Source of the DNA: Neolentinus lepideus HHB14362 ss-1
Taxonomy: Eukaryota > Basidiomycota > Agaricomycetes > Gloeophyllales > Gloeophyllaceae
NCBI GenBank assembly: GCA_001632425.1
Contig: KV425568.1
Span: 263,701 to 327,700 of the forward strand
Reading direction: 5' to 3'
Length of the DNA: 64,000 nt
Below the pieces are notes generated by a model. That model was not told where the DNA came from and did not search any database. It saw nothing but the letters and a program-made list of their open reading frames with translations. Below are positions 44,560 to 55,037 of this stretch, one piece after another (within the stretch, counting starts at the first letter, position 1; the number at the start of each line of letters is the position of its first letter). A program made the translations under genes and the position numbers.

Positions 44560-45021
44560 TTCCGGTTCCGGTGAAGCTGCTTACTCTGGGATTTTGTATG
44601 TACAGACTTGCGCCATCTGAGACAATACCTGAGCGTAGATGGCGTTCTCGAGGAAAAGGTCAATAATCATGCATATGAGTGGCATGCGGAACGAGGAGCT
44701 AACGAACAGAATCAGTGAGCGGAAAACACAAACAACCGCCACCCGTGACGCGTGACAGGGTATGTTTGAACTTTTGAGCCCGAACAGAATCTGGAAATTG
44801 TAGTCGCACAAGGTTTTTCAAGTTAGAAGCGACGACAGCCGCGAAATGCATTACAAGGCGTGATATCGTCCTACAATAGATAATACAAGATATGCGTGCT
44901 GGTAAGTACAAATGCGTCTGTCATGAAAGTGATGTCTATGCAGTCGTTAAGGATAATCAAGCAATTGTCGAAGACGAAGATCGAATGAAGAGGAGTGGCG
45001 AATGGTGAAATTATTAGGAGA
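44560..45021. other. Flank between tRNA-Pro and the Ste6-like gene
   Basis: 462 bp holding the 5' flank of the tRNA gene and the 3' end of the Ste6-like gene, both on the minus strand. No other feature was recognised. Confidence 0.55.
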
Positions 45022-48000
45022 CTACTCTCCCAACCATTCCCCTGCGCTCGCGAGCCGCGCGAAGATGGCATTCCGTTCCATAAGGGCCTCGTACGGACCC
45101 TCCTCCACGATGGCACCGTCCTCGACCACGAGAATCCGATCGCACATCCGCATGAGCGGCAGCTTGTGCGTCACCATCAGCGTCGTGCGGCCGACCTTCG
45201 CACCGCGAATCGTCTCTATCACGGCAGCCTGGTTCGCCGGATCGAGCGCCGACGTGCACTCGTCCAAGATGAGGATCTTGGAAGGACGCGCCAACGCGCG
45301 CGCGATGGATATCCGCTGTGCTTGGCCCCCAGAAATGAGAGCGGCGTTCTCTCCGACCATCGTGTCATAGCCCTTGGGCAGCATGCCGATGAATTCGTCC
45401 GCGTTCGCGGCCAGCGCGGCTCGGCGGAGCTGATCGTCGGAGAGGGATTTGGCGCCGTATGCGATGTTCTCGCGAACGGAGGCGTCGAAGAGGTTGGGGT
45501 TCTGGCTGACGACGGCGACGTGTTCGCGAAGGTAGTCCACGCTGATGGATCGAACGTCCGTCGTGCCGATAGTGATCGATCCAACGGGGGGTTCGTATAG
45601 CCGCTGTAACAAGGCCGCGATTGTGGACTTGCCAGACCCAGAGGCACCAACGATGGCGACACATTCACCCTCCGCAACAGAGAAGGAGACGTCCTTCAAG
45701 ACGGGAGCATCGGGCCGCTCAGGATATGAGAAGGCAACGTTCTTGAATGCAACTTCCCCTTCAATAGTGGGCCGCATGAGACCACAGGATTCGTCCGTGT
45801 CCGAGGACAGTTGCAAGAGACGGTTGAAGTCGTTTGTCGCTTGGACAGACTTGGCGATGCGATTTGCTATTAAACGTAGGAGAATTATTATCCGCTCCCA
45901 AAGCAGAGACAATAAATAGGAACTTACTGAAGGACATCAACTGAGACCCGAGAGTAACAGTGAAGACGATCAACTGCAATGTCTCGATCATTTGCAAGTA
46001 CGTGTAGATTCCTTTCGCGATGAACACAGCGCCGACGTAGAAAAGAAGCGCTTCCGCTAGATATATGAGTGAGCTGGCAACACCGTATGTGCAGCCTTCC
46101 ACGAACGCGCCCCGCACGCCGGTGGAGAGAGCTTCGCCAACGGTTTTCTCGAATTGAGCTTGGAAGATTTTCTCGAAACCCATAGAGCGAATGCCGCGAA
46201 TATTAGAAATGACCTGAATGGCGTCGTTCAGTACAAAGAGCCACATCGAGATGAGGGGCACTTACATCATAATACGTCTTCGCCACGTCTTCACGGGCGC
46301 GCTTATTCCTGTATTCGGCTCGCGCGACGAGGTTCGTCTGAACGGCCATAGTAACCACGAATACGGGAGCGATCGCGAGACCGACTAGGGTATATTGCCA
46401 TCCTCGCGCAAGGGCCCAGATCAAGCCAACGCTGAGCATGGCACTGACTACCATGCACTGTGCGATAACTGTAGCGATGAGACTTCGGGCATCGTCGCCG
46501 TCCTTGATCAAGATATTCATGAGACGGACGGAGCTGTTGTCGGTCTTGTCGAACCATTTCTTGTCCTGTGATAAGACGAGTCGGAGGCAGACATTTCTGA
46601 TCCGCGTAACCCAGCTCATGGCAAGTGTTTCCATGATGAAGAACTTGAGACCCATGAAGAGACCGTCCGCGGCGGCAATGCTGAGAACGATGCCACCGAA
46701 GACGTTAATAGTTGAGACGTCATGCGCTCCGATGGACACCTCATACAATAACCGAGACAGGAGGAACGAGAAGATGGGAGTCATAGCACCGCTGATCAGG
46801 GAAATAAGAATTCCAAGGAAGAAGACAGGCTTGTGAGGGATAGACGGATAGATGGCACAGATTGTTTGGAATAAGGACAGAGATTTCTCTGGTGTTGAAG
46901 ATGCTTGAGAGTGGGTTTGATCCGTCGCAGGACGTTCCACCTTGACAGATTTGAGTTCACGAAGTCTAGCCTCATCCCACCGAGCCCTAGGCTTATCTTC
47001 CCCGTGACGGTCGCGGTTCTGGTGCGCCTGAGCACCACTCCTCTCCAGAACCCACTTCTCCTCCTCAAAGTCTTCATCAATATCAATCCAGGAAGACCGT
47101 TTGTATGTCGCCGAAGTCGGAGAAAACTGCAGACTGAGTCGACGACCGAGGGCGGCCGGAGGCGGGGGCAGATCCGGAACGAAAATCAAACTTGACGGCC
47201 TCCGCGGGCGGTTCTCCATCATCTCCTGACTGAACGCCTCAGGGGGAACGAACCGACTAACTCGGTACGTGTCCCTCGCAGTAACAGGTGCCTTAGAAGG
47301 CTCCGTCACCGATCCCTTGGTCAAATCAGCAATAGCATCGAACATCCAGTTCCCCATCGTGATCGGCCGAACACTGGGTTTCGCGACGCTCATATGCTTC
47401 AGCACCTTTGAGTCCTCAACGAGAAGCTCCTTCCTCGCGTCATGCTGCTCCAAGATAGCCTCGACCTCCATCTCGCGCTCCTTCCTCATCTCTCCCTCCG
47501 CAGACTCTGTGTCCTTCTCAGGCAGGCCACCCATCGCGCCCTGCGTCTCTGCCATCTCGCGGAACTCGCCGCTGGGGATGGTCTCGAGGTCGGCGCGGTA
47601 GCCCTGCTCGATGACGCGCCCATGTTTGAGCACGTACACAAAGTCCTGGGACTCTATCTGCGAGAGGTCGTGCGTGATCACGATGGTGGTCTTGTTCTGC
47701 CGCCAGCGTTTGATTGCTTCGAATACTAATAAGCGCGAAGTCGCGTCCAGCGCAGACGTCGCTTCGTCTGCAAAGACCATATTTAGTTGTCATTCAAGTC
47801 GAACCACCCAAATGCTTACCAAGAATAAGGACAGACGGGTTTCTCAGACGAGCCCGGGCAATAGCCAGCCTCTGCTTCTGCCCGCCACTCAGATTAGCAC
47901 CTCCGTTCCCCAGCCGGGTATCATAGCCTTCGGGCAAGTCCCTAACGAACTCGTGCATCAACGCCACCCGACAGGCCTCCACCACCTCTTCCCGGCTGAC

Positions 48001-49718
48001 GTCCTCCGGCCGTCCTCCCACAAGGCCCATCGCAACATTCTCATGCACAGTCGCATCAAACATGATGCAAGTCTGCGACACGGCGGCAACGTGGTCCCGC
48101 AGGAACGCGTCGTCGAGGAAGGCCATCTCCTGATCGTCCAGCTGCACGCTGCCCCGCTGAGGCGTATACATCCGGAGCAGCAGCTGGGCGATCGTCGACT
48201 TCCCAGAACCGGAGCCGCCGACGATGAAGGTCGTCTCGCCCGCAGGGAGGTATAACGAGACGTCTTCGAGCACGGGGACAGTCGGTCGCGACGGGTACGC
48301 GAACGTCACACTGTGCAACGCGAACTCGCCATCGCACCGCGGCGGGGCAATGCGCCGGAGCGTTGCCGCATTCTTCTTGAGGTGCGGGCCAGAAGGAAGC
48401 GGAGTATAGAGCGTCGACACGGACTTGATTGGCGCGGAGACCTCTACAGGCTCCTCAACCAGGCGTAGAAGCGACGCCATCGCGACTTTGCCCTTGGTAA
48501 GGACAACAAGCTGTGGAAGACACATTTGCAGGTTGCTGGTCGAGATCAGGCAGGCCCAGAAGACGGTCATAACGTCGCCCGCACTAGCGGAACCGTCACG
48601 GACAAGCTTCGCGCCGAACCAGAAGCCCTGAACAAACATGGCCATCATCGTGAACTGCGAGAGGCCGGAGGAGACCGCCCACAGGGAGTTGCACCGCTTC
48701 GCGGCGGCACGCATTCGATCCAGGACGGTGCTGATTACCTCGAGCTCGACTTGTTGAGCGTTGAAGGCCTTGACAGTAGCAATAGCTGCCACAGCGCGAT
48801 CAACTAGTGTTGCTGCAATAGCCGTCTGGTGGCGTTCTTCATTGAGGTTCGGGTTGACGAGTCTGGTGACGACACCTTGGATGAGAACAAGGACAGGTAC
48901 CACAGAAAGGATGACGAGTGTGAGTGACCAAGAGCGGGTGAAGGCCAGTATGAGAGCGGTCACTGTCGTCGTAAGATGTTGGATGACCATGCCGGAGGCG
49001 AGCGAAGACGCCATCCGAACTTCGTCAGTTTCCCTACACAGAATCAGCTGGAAGATCTGCTATAAGACAGCGAATGTACACACTTGGCAAATTGGGCCAT
49101 AAGACCACCAGCGCCCACTGGCCCCTGACCTTCCTCCACAGATTGCACTGAGCCTTCAGAGCCCATCTTAGTATCGAACCAAACCATCTCTTTCCGGGTA
49201 ACAGCCTGATAAACCCGCTTGCGCAAGCTCATCGCATTCCTTTCACCAGCCCATATCCACAGACTTGAGGTAATACTGCTAAGGGCAAGAGCACCTGCAG
49301 CCAAGCCGATTAATTCAAGGGCGGCTAAACCGACACCTCTGAGCAGCTTATGTTTTGCAGACTCGGGTGGGTTGGGGGTTTGAGGGAACGCGGCAAATGC
49401 ATCGAAGTTTTGTCCGATGACAATAGTCATGAAGGGAGCGATACCACCAGTAATGACGGAAAGAAGGATGGCGGGTAGCACAAGGAGGAGGAGGTCGCGG
49501 CGGGCGAGAAGGGAGAAGAGAAGACGGATGGAAGGAGTGGGGGGCGTGTAGGGGGGTAGTTCTGGAGAGGGAAGGGCATTGAGAGTGAGTGTAGATGTGA
49601 CATTGAGGGCGTTCGTAGATGATTCGGGTGATTGTACAAGGATGACAGTGTCGGCGTTAGGATTCGTCTTTTCAACCGCAACAGCGGTGTCGACAGCGAG
49701 GCCAGCTGGCCGGCGCAT
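45022..49718 (-). CDS. STE6: Ste6-like ABCB transporter (a-factor type lipopeptide pheromone exporter)
   Basis: Full-size TMD-NBD-TMD-NBD transporter. ATG 49718 starts MRRPAGLAVDTAVAVEKTNP. TMD1: LLLLVLPAILLSVITGGIAP, then GLMAQFAKETDEVRMASSLA. NBD1: Walker A GGSGSGKST, signature LSGGQKQRLAIARA, Walker B VLILDEATSALD (an intron splits the Asp codon), H-loop THDLSQIE. A long charged linker (about 46.9-47.6 kb) precedes TMD2. NBD2: Walker A GASGSGKST, signature ISGGQAQRISIARA, Walker B ILILDECTSALD, H-loop THKLPLM; it ends AGEWLGE. Both catalytic glutamates are present. DECTSALD in NBD2 and the TDEVRMASSLASG block are what I associate with fungal Ste6; a general multidrug ABCB is the alternative. 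Expected substrate: farnesylated mating pheromone. Confidence 0.85.
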
Positions 49719-49786
49719 CGTGAATGGTCGTGAGGAAAGAGAGAGAGAGAGTCAAAGAAGAGATCTGCGAGGGAGACATCCTTTTG

Positions 49787-49840
49787 ACAATTGCCCGAGT
49801 GCGTCCCTTTGCTTGCATTGTCTTGCAGCGTGCTTATTGT
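49787..49840 (-). promoter_or_regulatory. HMG-box / pheromone-response-like motif cluster upstream of STE6-like gene
   Basis: Within 125 bp upstream of the start there are three ACAAT/ATTGT cores (49787-49791, 49817-49821, 49836-49840). One site reads CAAAGGGA on the gene strand (49804-49811), which matches eight of nine positions of the ACAAAGGGA pheromone response element bound by the HMG protein Prf1 in Ustilago maydis. Short motifs like these arise by chance; the clustering close to a pheromone-transporter gene is what makes it worth noting. Confidence 0.4.
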
Positions 49841-50645
49841 CTTTGCGCCCATAATGACTTCTCACGTGGCAGAACAAAAAGCACTGTTGACTTGCACAGC
49901 CACATCCAGGGTCCAGTGAGAAGTTCCCACGCCTGTGTGTCCCGGTGGCGGAGCCGAGCGCCGAGCTCGGGAGGGCATCGACGGGGCCATGGAAAGGGTC
50001 CGAAAGAGTAGCAGTCTTGTAGATGAACGGTTTAGCTTGTAACAATATTACGGCGAATTACTTGTACCTTCCAGTCATCTCTCCTTCCTGACTAGTCTGG
50101 AATACTTATTGCCAAAAATAACCACGGCGGTGAAAGAGACCTGTGCGGGCATTGGATTAGGTATAGCATGCCAAAAGACCGGTGCAAATAACGATGCTTA
50201 CTGAGAGGAACAGATGTACGAACATGTGAAACACGCCATAAGTTGTAATCTCGTCTCGTGGGAGCATCGGTCAGGACTTGAATGACCAGACAAAGCACAC
50301 GCGGCGCGACACCCGTGGTGGCCCCCATTGTCTACTATCGCGCAGTCGAACTTTGAAGGTTCCTGTCCTTCGGTCTACGAAGTGCTCCTAGCCAATATCA
50401 GGAAGATGCGCACGCCAACTTAGACTTGATCAGGTCCGCTGTTTCTTCACTCGAGATCCGAGTCCGTCAATCCGGAAGTCGGGAAGACACTGCGCTCTAT
50501 GGGCGTACCTCAGATGAAATATTTGCATCGCGCCTCTCTTGACCAGTCGTTTGGGAACTGAGACGTGAGGTACAAGCTTATTTTAATTCCTTTCACAAGT
50601 GCGATGGAATTCAGATTGTCTCCTACCACACCAGTTTGCATCTGG
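49841..50645. other. Upstream flank of the Ste6-like gene, nothing else recognised
   Basis: About 0.8 kb with no supported exon. Long gaps are unusual in the middle of this window. Confidence 0.5.
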
Positions 50646-51023
50646 CTACAAGCCGGAGGGGTAGGGAACAACCCAATTCTTCAACACCCGACCAGTAAAC
50701 CTGAGACAGGGGACAGGAGCGATGTACAGCTGAATAAACTTTCCGAAATCGTTGGCGAGTCTCACCGGCTCTTTCCAGTGCCTGCGTGACAAGTACTCCC
50801 GTTCCGTCTGCCCTAGTGTCGTTAGAACGCGCATATATCGAGCTACCGACCATATCAAACCAAATATTCCCGTGCCACAAAACAGACAGAACATCGAAAT
50901 ATAGTTGAGCAAGTACCGCAATTCGAGATCTAGATGACTTGGGCCCGTCCCAGTGAGGTGCCACATGGGCGGCATACGAGCCTTCTGATAGGATAGTGAG
51001 TTCTGCAGATCGACGTTGACCAA
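50646..51023 (-). CDS. Orphan frame with one membrane-like segment (doubtful)
   Basis: A 125-codon frame contains a hydrophobic stretch (LLNYISMFCLFCGTGIFGLI), then a charged region GQTEREYLSRRHWKEPVRLA, ending WVVPYPSGL. It overlaps a second open frame on the same strand, so at most one is real. An acceptor-like ..gatctgcag lies near its upstream end. I recognise no family. It may be a small lineage-specific gene, a remnant, or chance. Confidence 0.22.
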   Translation of the reverse strand: MVNVDLQNSLSYQKARMPPMWHLTGTGPSHLDLELRYLLNYISMFCLFCGTGIFGLIWSVARYMRVLTTLGQTEREYLSRRHWKEPVRLANDFGKFIQLYIAPVPCLRFTGRVLKNWVVPYPSGL

Positions 51024-51063
51024 AATGTAATAGATATGGAACAGTCTTCAAAGCAAGTTCCAT

Positions 51064-51789
51064 TTGGCTAGCTGCAGAATGAAAGCCATGCGCCGGGGAG
51101 CGCGCAAGGAAAGATGTGGCAAAAGAGAGTTATTTCACGTGTGTCACGGTGTGACTGTCGCGTTAATTGCAGGGTTGCTCGCCGGTCACCATCACTGAAG
51201 CTTAGGGAGCTGGAATGGTCTCGGCATATTGTCCAGCCACGAAACCTTCACTGCTGTTGGTGACCCTATCATCAGGTGATACGTATCCATTCTAGTTGCA
51301 TGACAATGTTGAGTAAAGGGTCCCTATTGTTCTATTAATGTGTAATATGAAGAAACGTATGAAAGTTCGGTGCGCAATCCATTGTACAGAACCAGTCACC
51401 ATCTTCCGCAGGAGCACCAAGCAAGCGTTGTATCATAAATATTGGTGTAGCATCATTCATGCCGGCACTTATAATGCGAGCATTGTCTCAGGACAAGCCA
51501 CCTCATTTTCCAGTAATCCCACACCGACGCAAATGAAATTGACGACTGACCCGAATTACTCGAAGGCCGATTGAAGTGCAACTGTAAGCAGCAAGATATA
51601 GCTGATGAGCTTGCCGTGCCTAAGATTGGACATTCTTCCACCAGGACAAAGATCCAGATGTAGACGGCTAGCTGGTCACGCTCGGACAGAACGATTAGCT
51701 GACTATTGTATGGATTGTTCTAGCTGCATCCATGTTACAGGGCCCGATTTCGGTGACACAGTCCCCAAACCCATCCACAACCTCATCAT
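51064..51789. other. Intergenic, nothing recognised
   Basis: Contains the 3' flank of ATP3 (minus strand) on its right side. No other feature is supported. Confidence 0.5.
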
Positions 51790-52932
51790 CTACAATGCAG
51801 CGGCACCTACAGAATTTGGTCAGCCAAGGCGTACGGCATAGAGACAGAAAACGGACCAGTGATAATGTCCACCAACTCGTTCGTAATAGAGGCTTGACGG
51901 CCACGGTTGTACTGCAGCTGGAGGGAGTTGATCATGTCCGAGGCGTTCTTGGACGCGTTGTCCATGGCATTACGACTAGGACAGATGAGCACGGGAGATG
52001 ATGGGGGAACAGTCTGAACTCGTACCGAGCGCTGATTTCACAGGCATGACCTTCGACGAGGGCAGCGTAGATAGCGTTAGCCAGAGCGAACTCCGCCACG
52101 TCCTTGGTGAAGTCATCCTCCATCTCGTACGCCTTGAAGCCGGCTATGCGAAAATCAGAGCCGTGAACGTTACAAAGAGACCCCGAACTTACGCGACTCC
52201 TTAAGCGAGTTCTCGGTGAGAACCTCAACGGTGGCGGCCTCGTACGAGATCGCGGAGACGAACTTGTTGTAGACAATGGTAATGCTGTCGTACTGGACGC
52301 CAGACTTGATGACCAAGTCGGCAACACCGGCAGCATCAGCGAAGGTGGGGACATCACGACCAATCTGGTTGAACGTGAGAGCCAAGTTATTGGGCAGCGC
52401 GCGGGACAGCTGGGCCTTCGACTTGTCACCGATGACCATGATGGGGGACTCAGGGTCAAGATTGTGCTCGGCAAACTCACGCCGGGTGGCTTTCGAGACG
52501 GAGGAGTGGACACCACCGCACAAGCCCTTGTCAGAAGAGACAACAATGAACAGTCTGCGCTTCGTAGAGGTCTCGGGGGGAGCGTTCTGGAAAAGCTCTG
52601 AAGGGGGGTGGAATGGTACATAAAACTGCACATCTCATATTGGATACATACCAGCGTTTGCTGCACCGTACTGCTTGCCCTGAACCATCGCACGCTGCGC
52701 CTTGTTCAATTTTGTCGAGGCAATCATTTTCATCGACTACAGGAACTATTGAACACCAGGCTTGTGACAGTCTCAGCACTTCACTTGCCTTCGTGATTTT
52801 CTCGATATTCCTGACAGACTTGAGACGCAGCTCGAGCTCACGGAGCGTCGCCATGTTACGAGCATTTGTGGGGGCTGCTCCCAGCACTGAGGGCTGGGAA
52901 CCGACACGAGCCAGCGTCCGCCGAGCAAGCAT
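51790..52932 (-). CDS. ATP3: Mitochondrial ATP synthase subunit gamma
   Basis: Central rotor stalk of F1-ATPase in the mitochondrial matrix. ATG 52932 opens with a mitochondrial presequence ([20 protein letters not shown]) followed by the family start [20 protein letters not shown]. Next exons give [80 protein letters not shown] and [20 protein letters not shown]. The C-terminal helix ends [40 protein letters not shown]. The final exon supplies only the last residues and stop (51790 to about 51806), joined through a split Gly codon. Divergent from eIF2-beta with 188 bp between start codons. Confidence 0.95.
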
Positions 52933-53120
52933 GGCGACAAGGGATGGACAGAGATGAGATAATGTAGTGTGCGACGTACACGACGAGCAAGAGCGGGAAT
53001 GGCCGGAGGCGATTCCAACTCCGCGCTGGGTCACATCCTTCGCGCGTGCGTATTCGAGTCACTACACTGCTGAAGCCGTCCACGACGTTCTTGTCTCTAC
53101 TCGCCCTCCGGACCACAACC

Positions 53121-54392
53121 ATGGCTTCAGAAGAACCTCTCTTTGACCCGACTCTGAAGAAGAAAAAGCCTAAGAAGAAGACTGTCGCATTCTCGGAGGA
53201 TCCATTGGGCGCAGATGCTGATCCTACAACACCGGCACCAGAAGTGATCGAGGACCATACAATGAATGGGGAGGCCGTGAATATGGGCCCGACAACGATG
53301 CATGAGCAGCTGAAGCAGAGCGATGCTGCTGCTGATGACGGGGAGGAGGATCCGAACGCCATGTTCGGAGATCTCAAAAAGAAGAAAAAGAAAAAGAAGG
53401 AAATCCCCTTGGATCTCGACGGGGTGCGTGTCATGTCTCTCGTCGCGTACAAGTTGCCTATAACTGTCTAACATCATATTTCATTGATATAGGAGGAAGG
53501 CTCTGGTACCTCGACGCCCACTACAGCCCCGGCTGCTACCGAAGATCTTGATTTCTCCGACCTCAAGAAGAAGAAGAAATCATCTAAGAAGAAGGCTACT
53601 TTTGATCTTGATGCATTTGAGAAGGAGCTGCAGTCAGAGCCCAAGAAGGAGGACGGTGACGAAGACGAAGAACGAGACGGCGAACATCTGCTCAATCTTG
53701 ATGAATCCGAACTGGGAGAGAACGTTTTCGCTCACAGCGAAGCACCATCAGGATTGGATGCTGGCAACGAGCCCTGGTTGAAGAGCGACCGTGATTACAC
53801 GTACTCTGAGGTGTGCATTTCTCGTACAATGTATCCATGCGACCTTCACAGTGATAACTAATTGACTTCGGTGAATAGCTACTACAACGCTTCTACGCTT
53901 CCCTTCATGCATCCAATCCCGCTCTCCTCACCTCGACGGGCAAACGTTATGTTATTGTACCCCCATCGCTTGCGCGCGAGGGTAACAAGAAGACCATCTT
54001 CACGAATATTACTGACATCTGTCGGCGTATGCACAGACAACCGGAACATGTCATCCAGTACTTGTTCTCTGAAATGGGTACCACTGGATCCGTGGACGGT
54101 CAAGGGCGTCTTGTTATCAAAGGCCGTTTCCAGCAGAAACAGTTGGAGAACGTCCTACGTCGTTATATCGGTGAGTCTGCTCAATGTTGGTTCAACCTGT
54201 ACTGATTTGCGGCCTCAAGTGGAATACGTCACTTGCAAGACCTGCAAGTCCTTTGATACACTCCTGACAAAGGAGAATCGCATCTTCTTCATGACCTGCG
54301 AATCCTGCGGGTCGAGGCGATCCGTCAACGCCATCAAGACGGGTTTCCAGGCTCAGGTCGGGAAGAGAAGCAAGACGAAGCCTGCGCAGTAG
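53121..54392 (+). CDS. SUI3: Translation initiation factor eIF2 subunit beta
   Basis: Subunit of the eIF2 complex that delivers initiator tRNA; it binds eIF5 and eIF2B. ATG 53121 begins [20 protein letters not shown]. The three N-terminal lysine blocks expected for eIF2-beta are present ([32 protein letters not shown]). The core follows: [60 protein letters not shown] and [20 protein letters not shown]. The zinc finger is CKTCKS..CESCGS, intact. It ends [10 protein letters not shown]. Four or five exons with phase-consistent introns. Confidence 0.96.
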
Positions 54393-55037
54393 TTTGTTTT
54401 TTGTATATCATGCTCATGTATCGCTATATCGATCGGTCCACGCAACCGGCGAGGTTGTATTGCTCTCTCCTAGGGCCCGCCCCTGGGTCGACCTCTGACT
54501 TAAGCGGTGCTGGTCGAAGGACGCTTTCAGGCTGAGCACGACATTCACAACAATTTGCCGAAATTCGGCTCTACTGCGCAAGCTACACACGAACATGGAC
54601 CTGATGTCACGCTTGCTAGTGGGCCACAGTGCAGCAAGGACTCCGACATTATCTTACTCCACGATAACTTCACAGGGTAGAGTTGGTATTATCCCCAAGA
54701 TCAAGTGGAAAGGTAGACCATCCTCCACCCGCCATAGAACGATTAGTCTGGAGCGTTGTATTGTTCCGTCTTATTTACCTACCTGAAGGGAATGATGTAT
54801 TGATAAGACCGAATTGCACCTGGACAGGTTCGTGCCCGCCCTTACAACGTCGAAGCTGAGGTCGATGGTAAACAAATAGGTCATGTTTAGGATGTTACAA
54901 GATTACAGGGCTAGGACGATAGTCGAAACGTTAGATAAAGACAAACACGATGTAAGAGATGGCCACGACATAAATGGAGGTCTGATAGAAGAAGATTCAA
55001 GGAGGTTCATTACTGGACAATAGAGATGCGAGGAGAC
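54393..55037. other. Convergent 3' intergenic region
   Basis: 645 bp between the eIF2-beta and CAC2 stop codons. No supported gene, RNA or repeat was recognised; longer than most convergent gaps here. Confidence 0.55.

Noticed and set aside
44995..45600. Plus-strand frame of about 200 codons at the end of the Ste6-like gene
   Set aside because: Antisense to NBD2, which carries all ABC motifs in the opposite strand.
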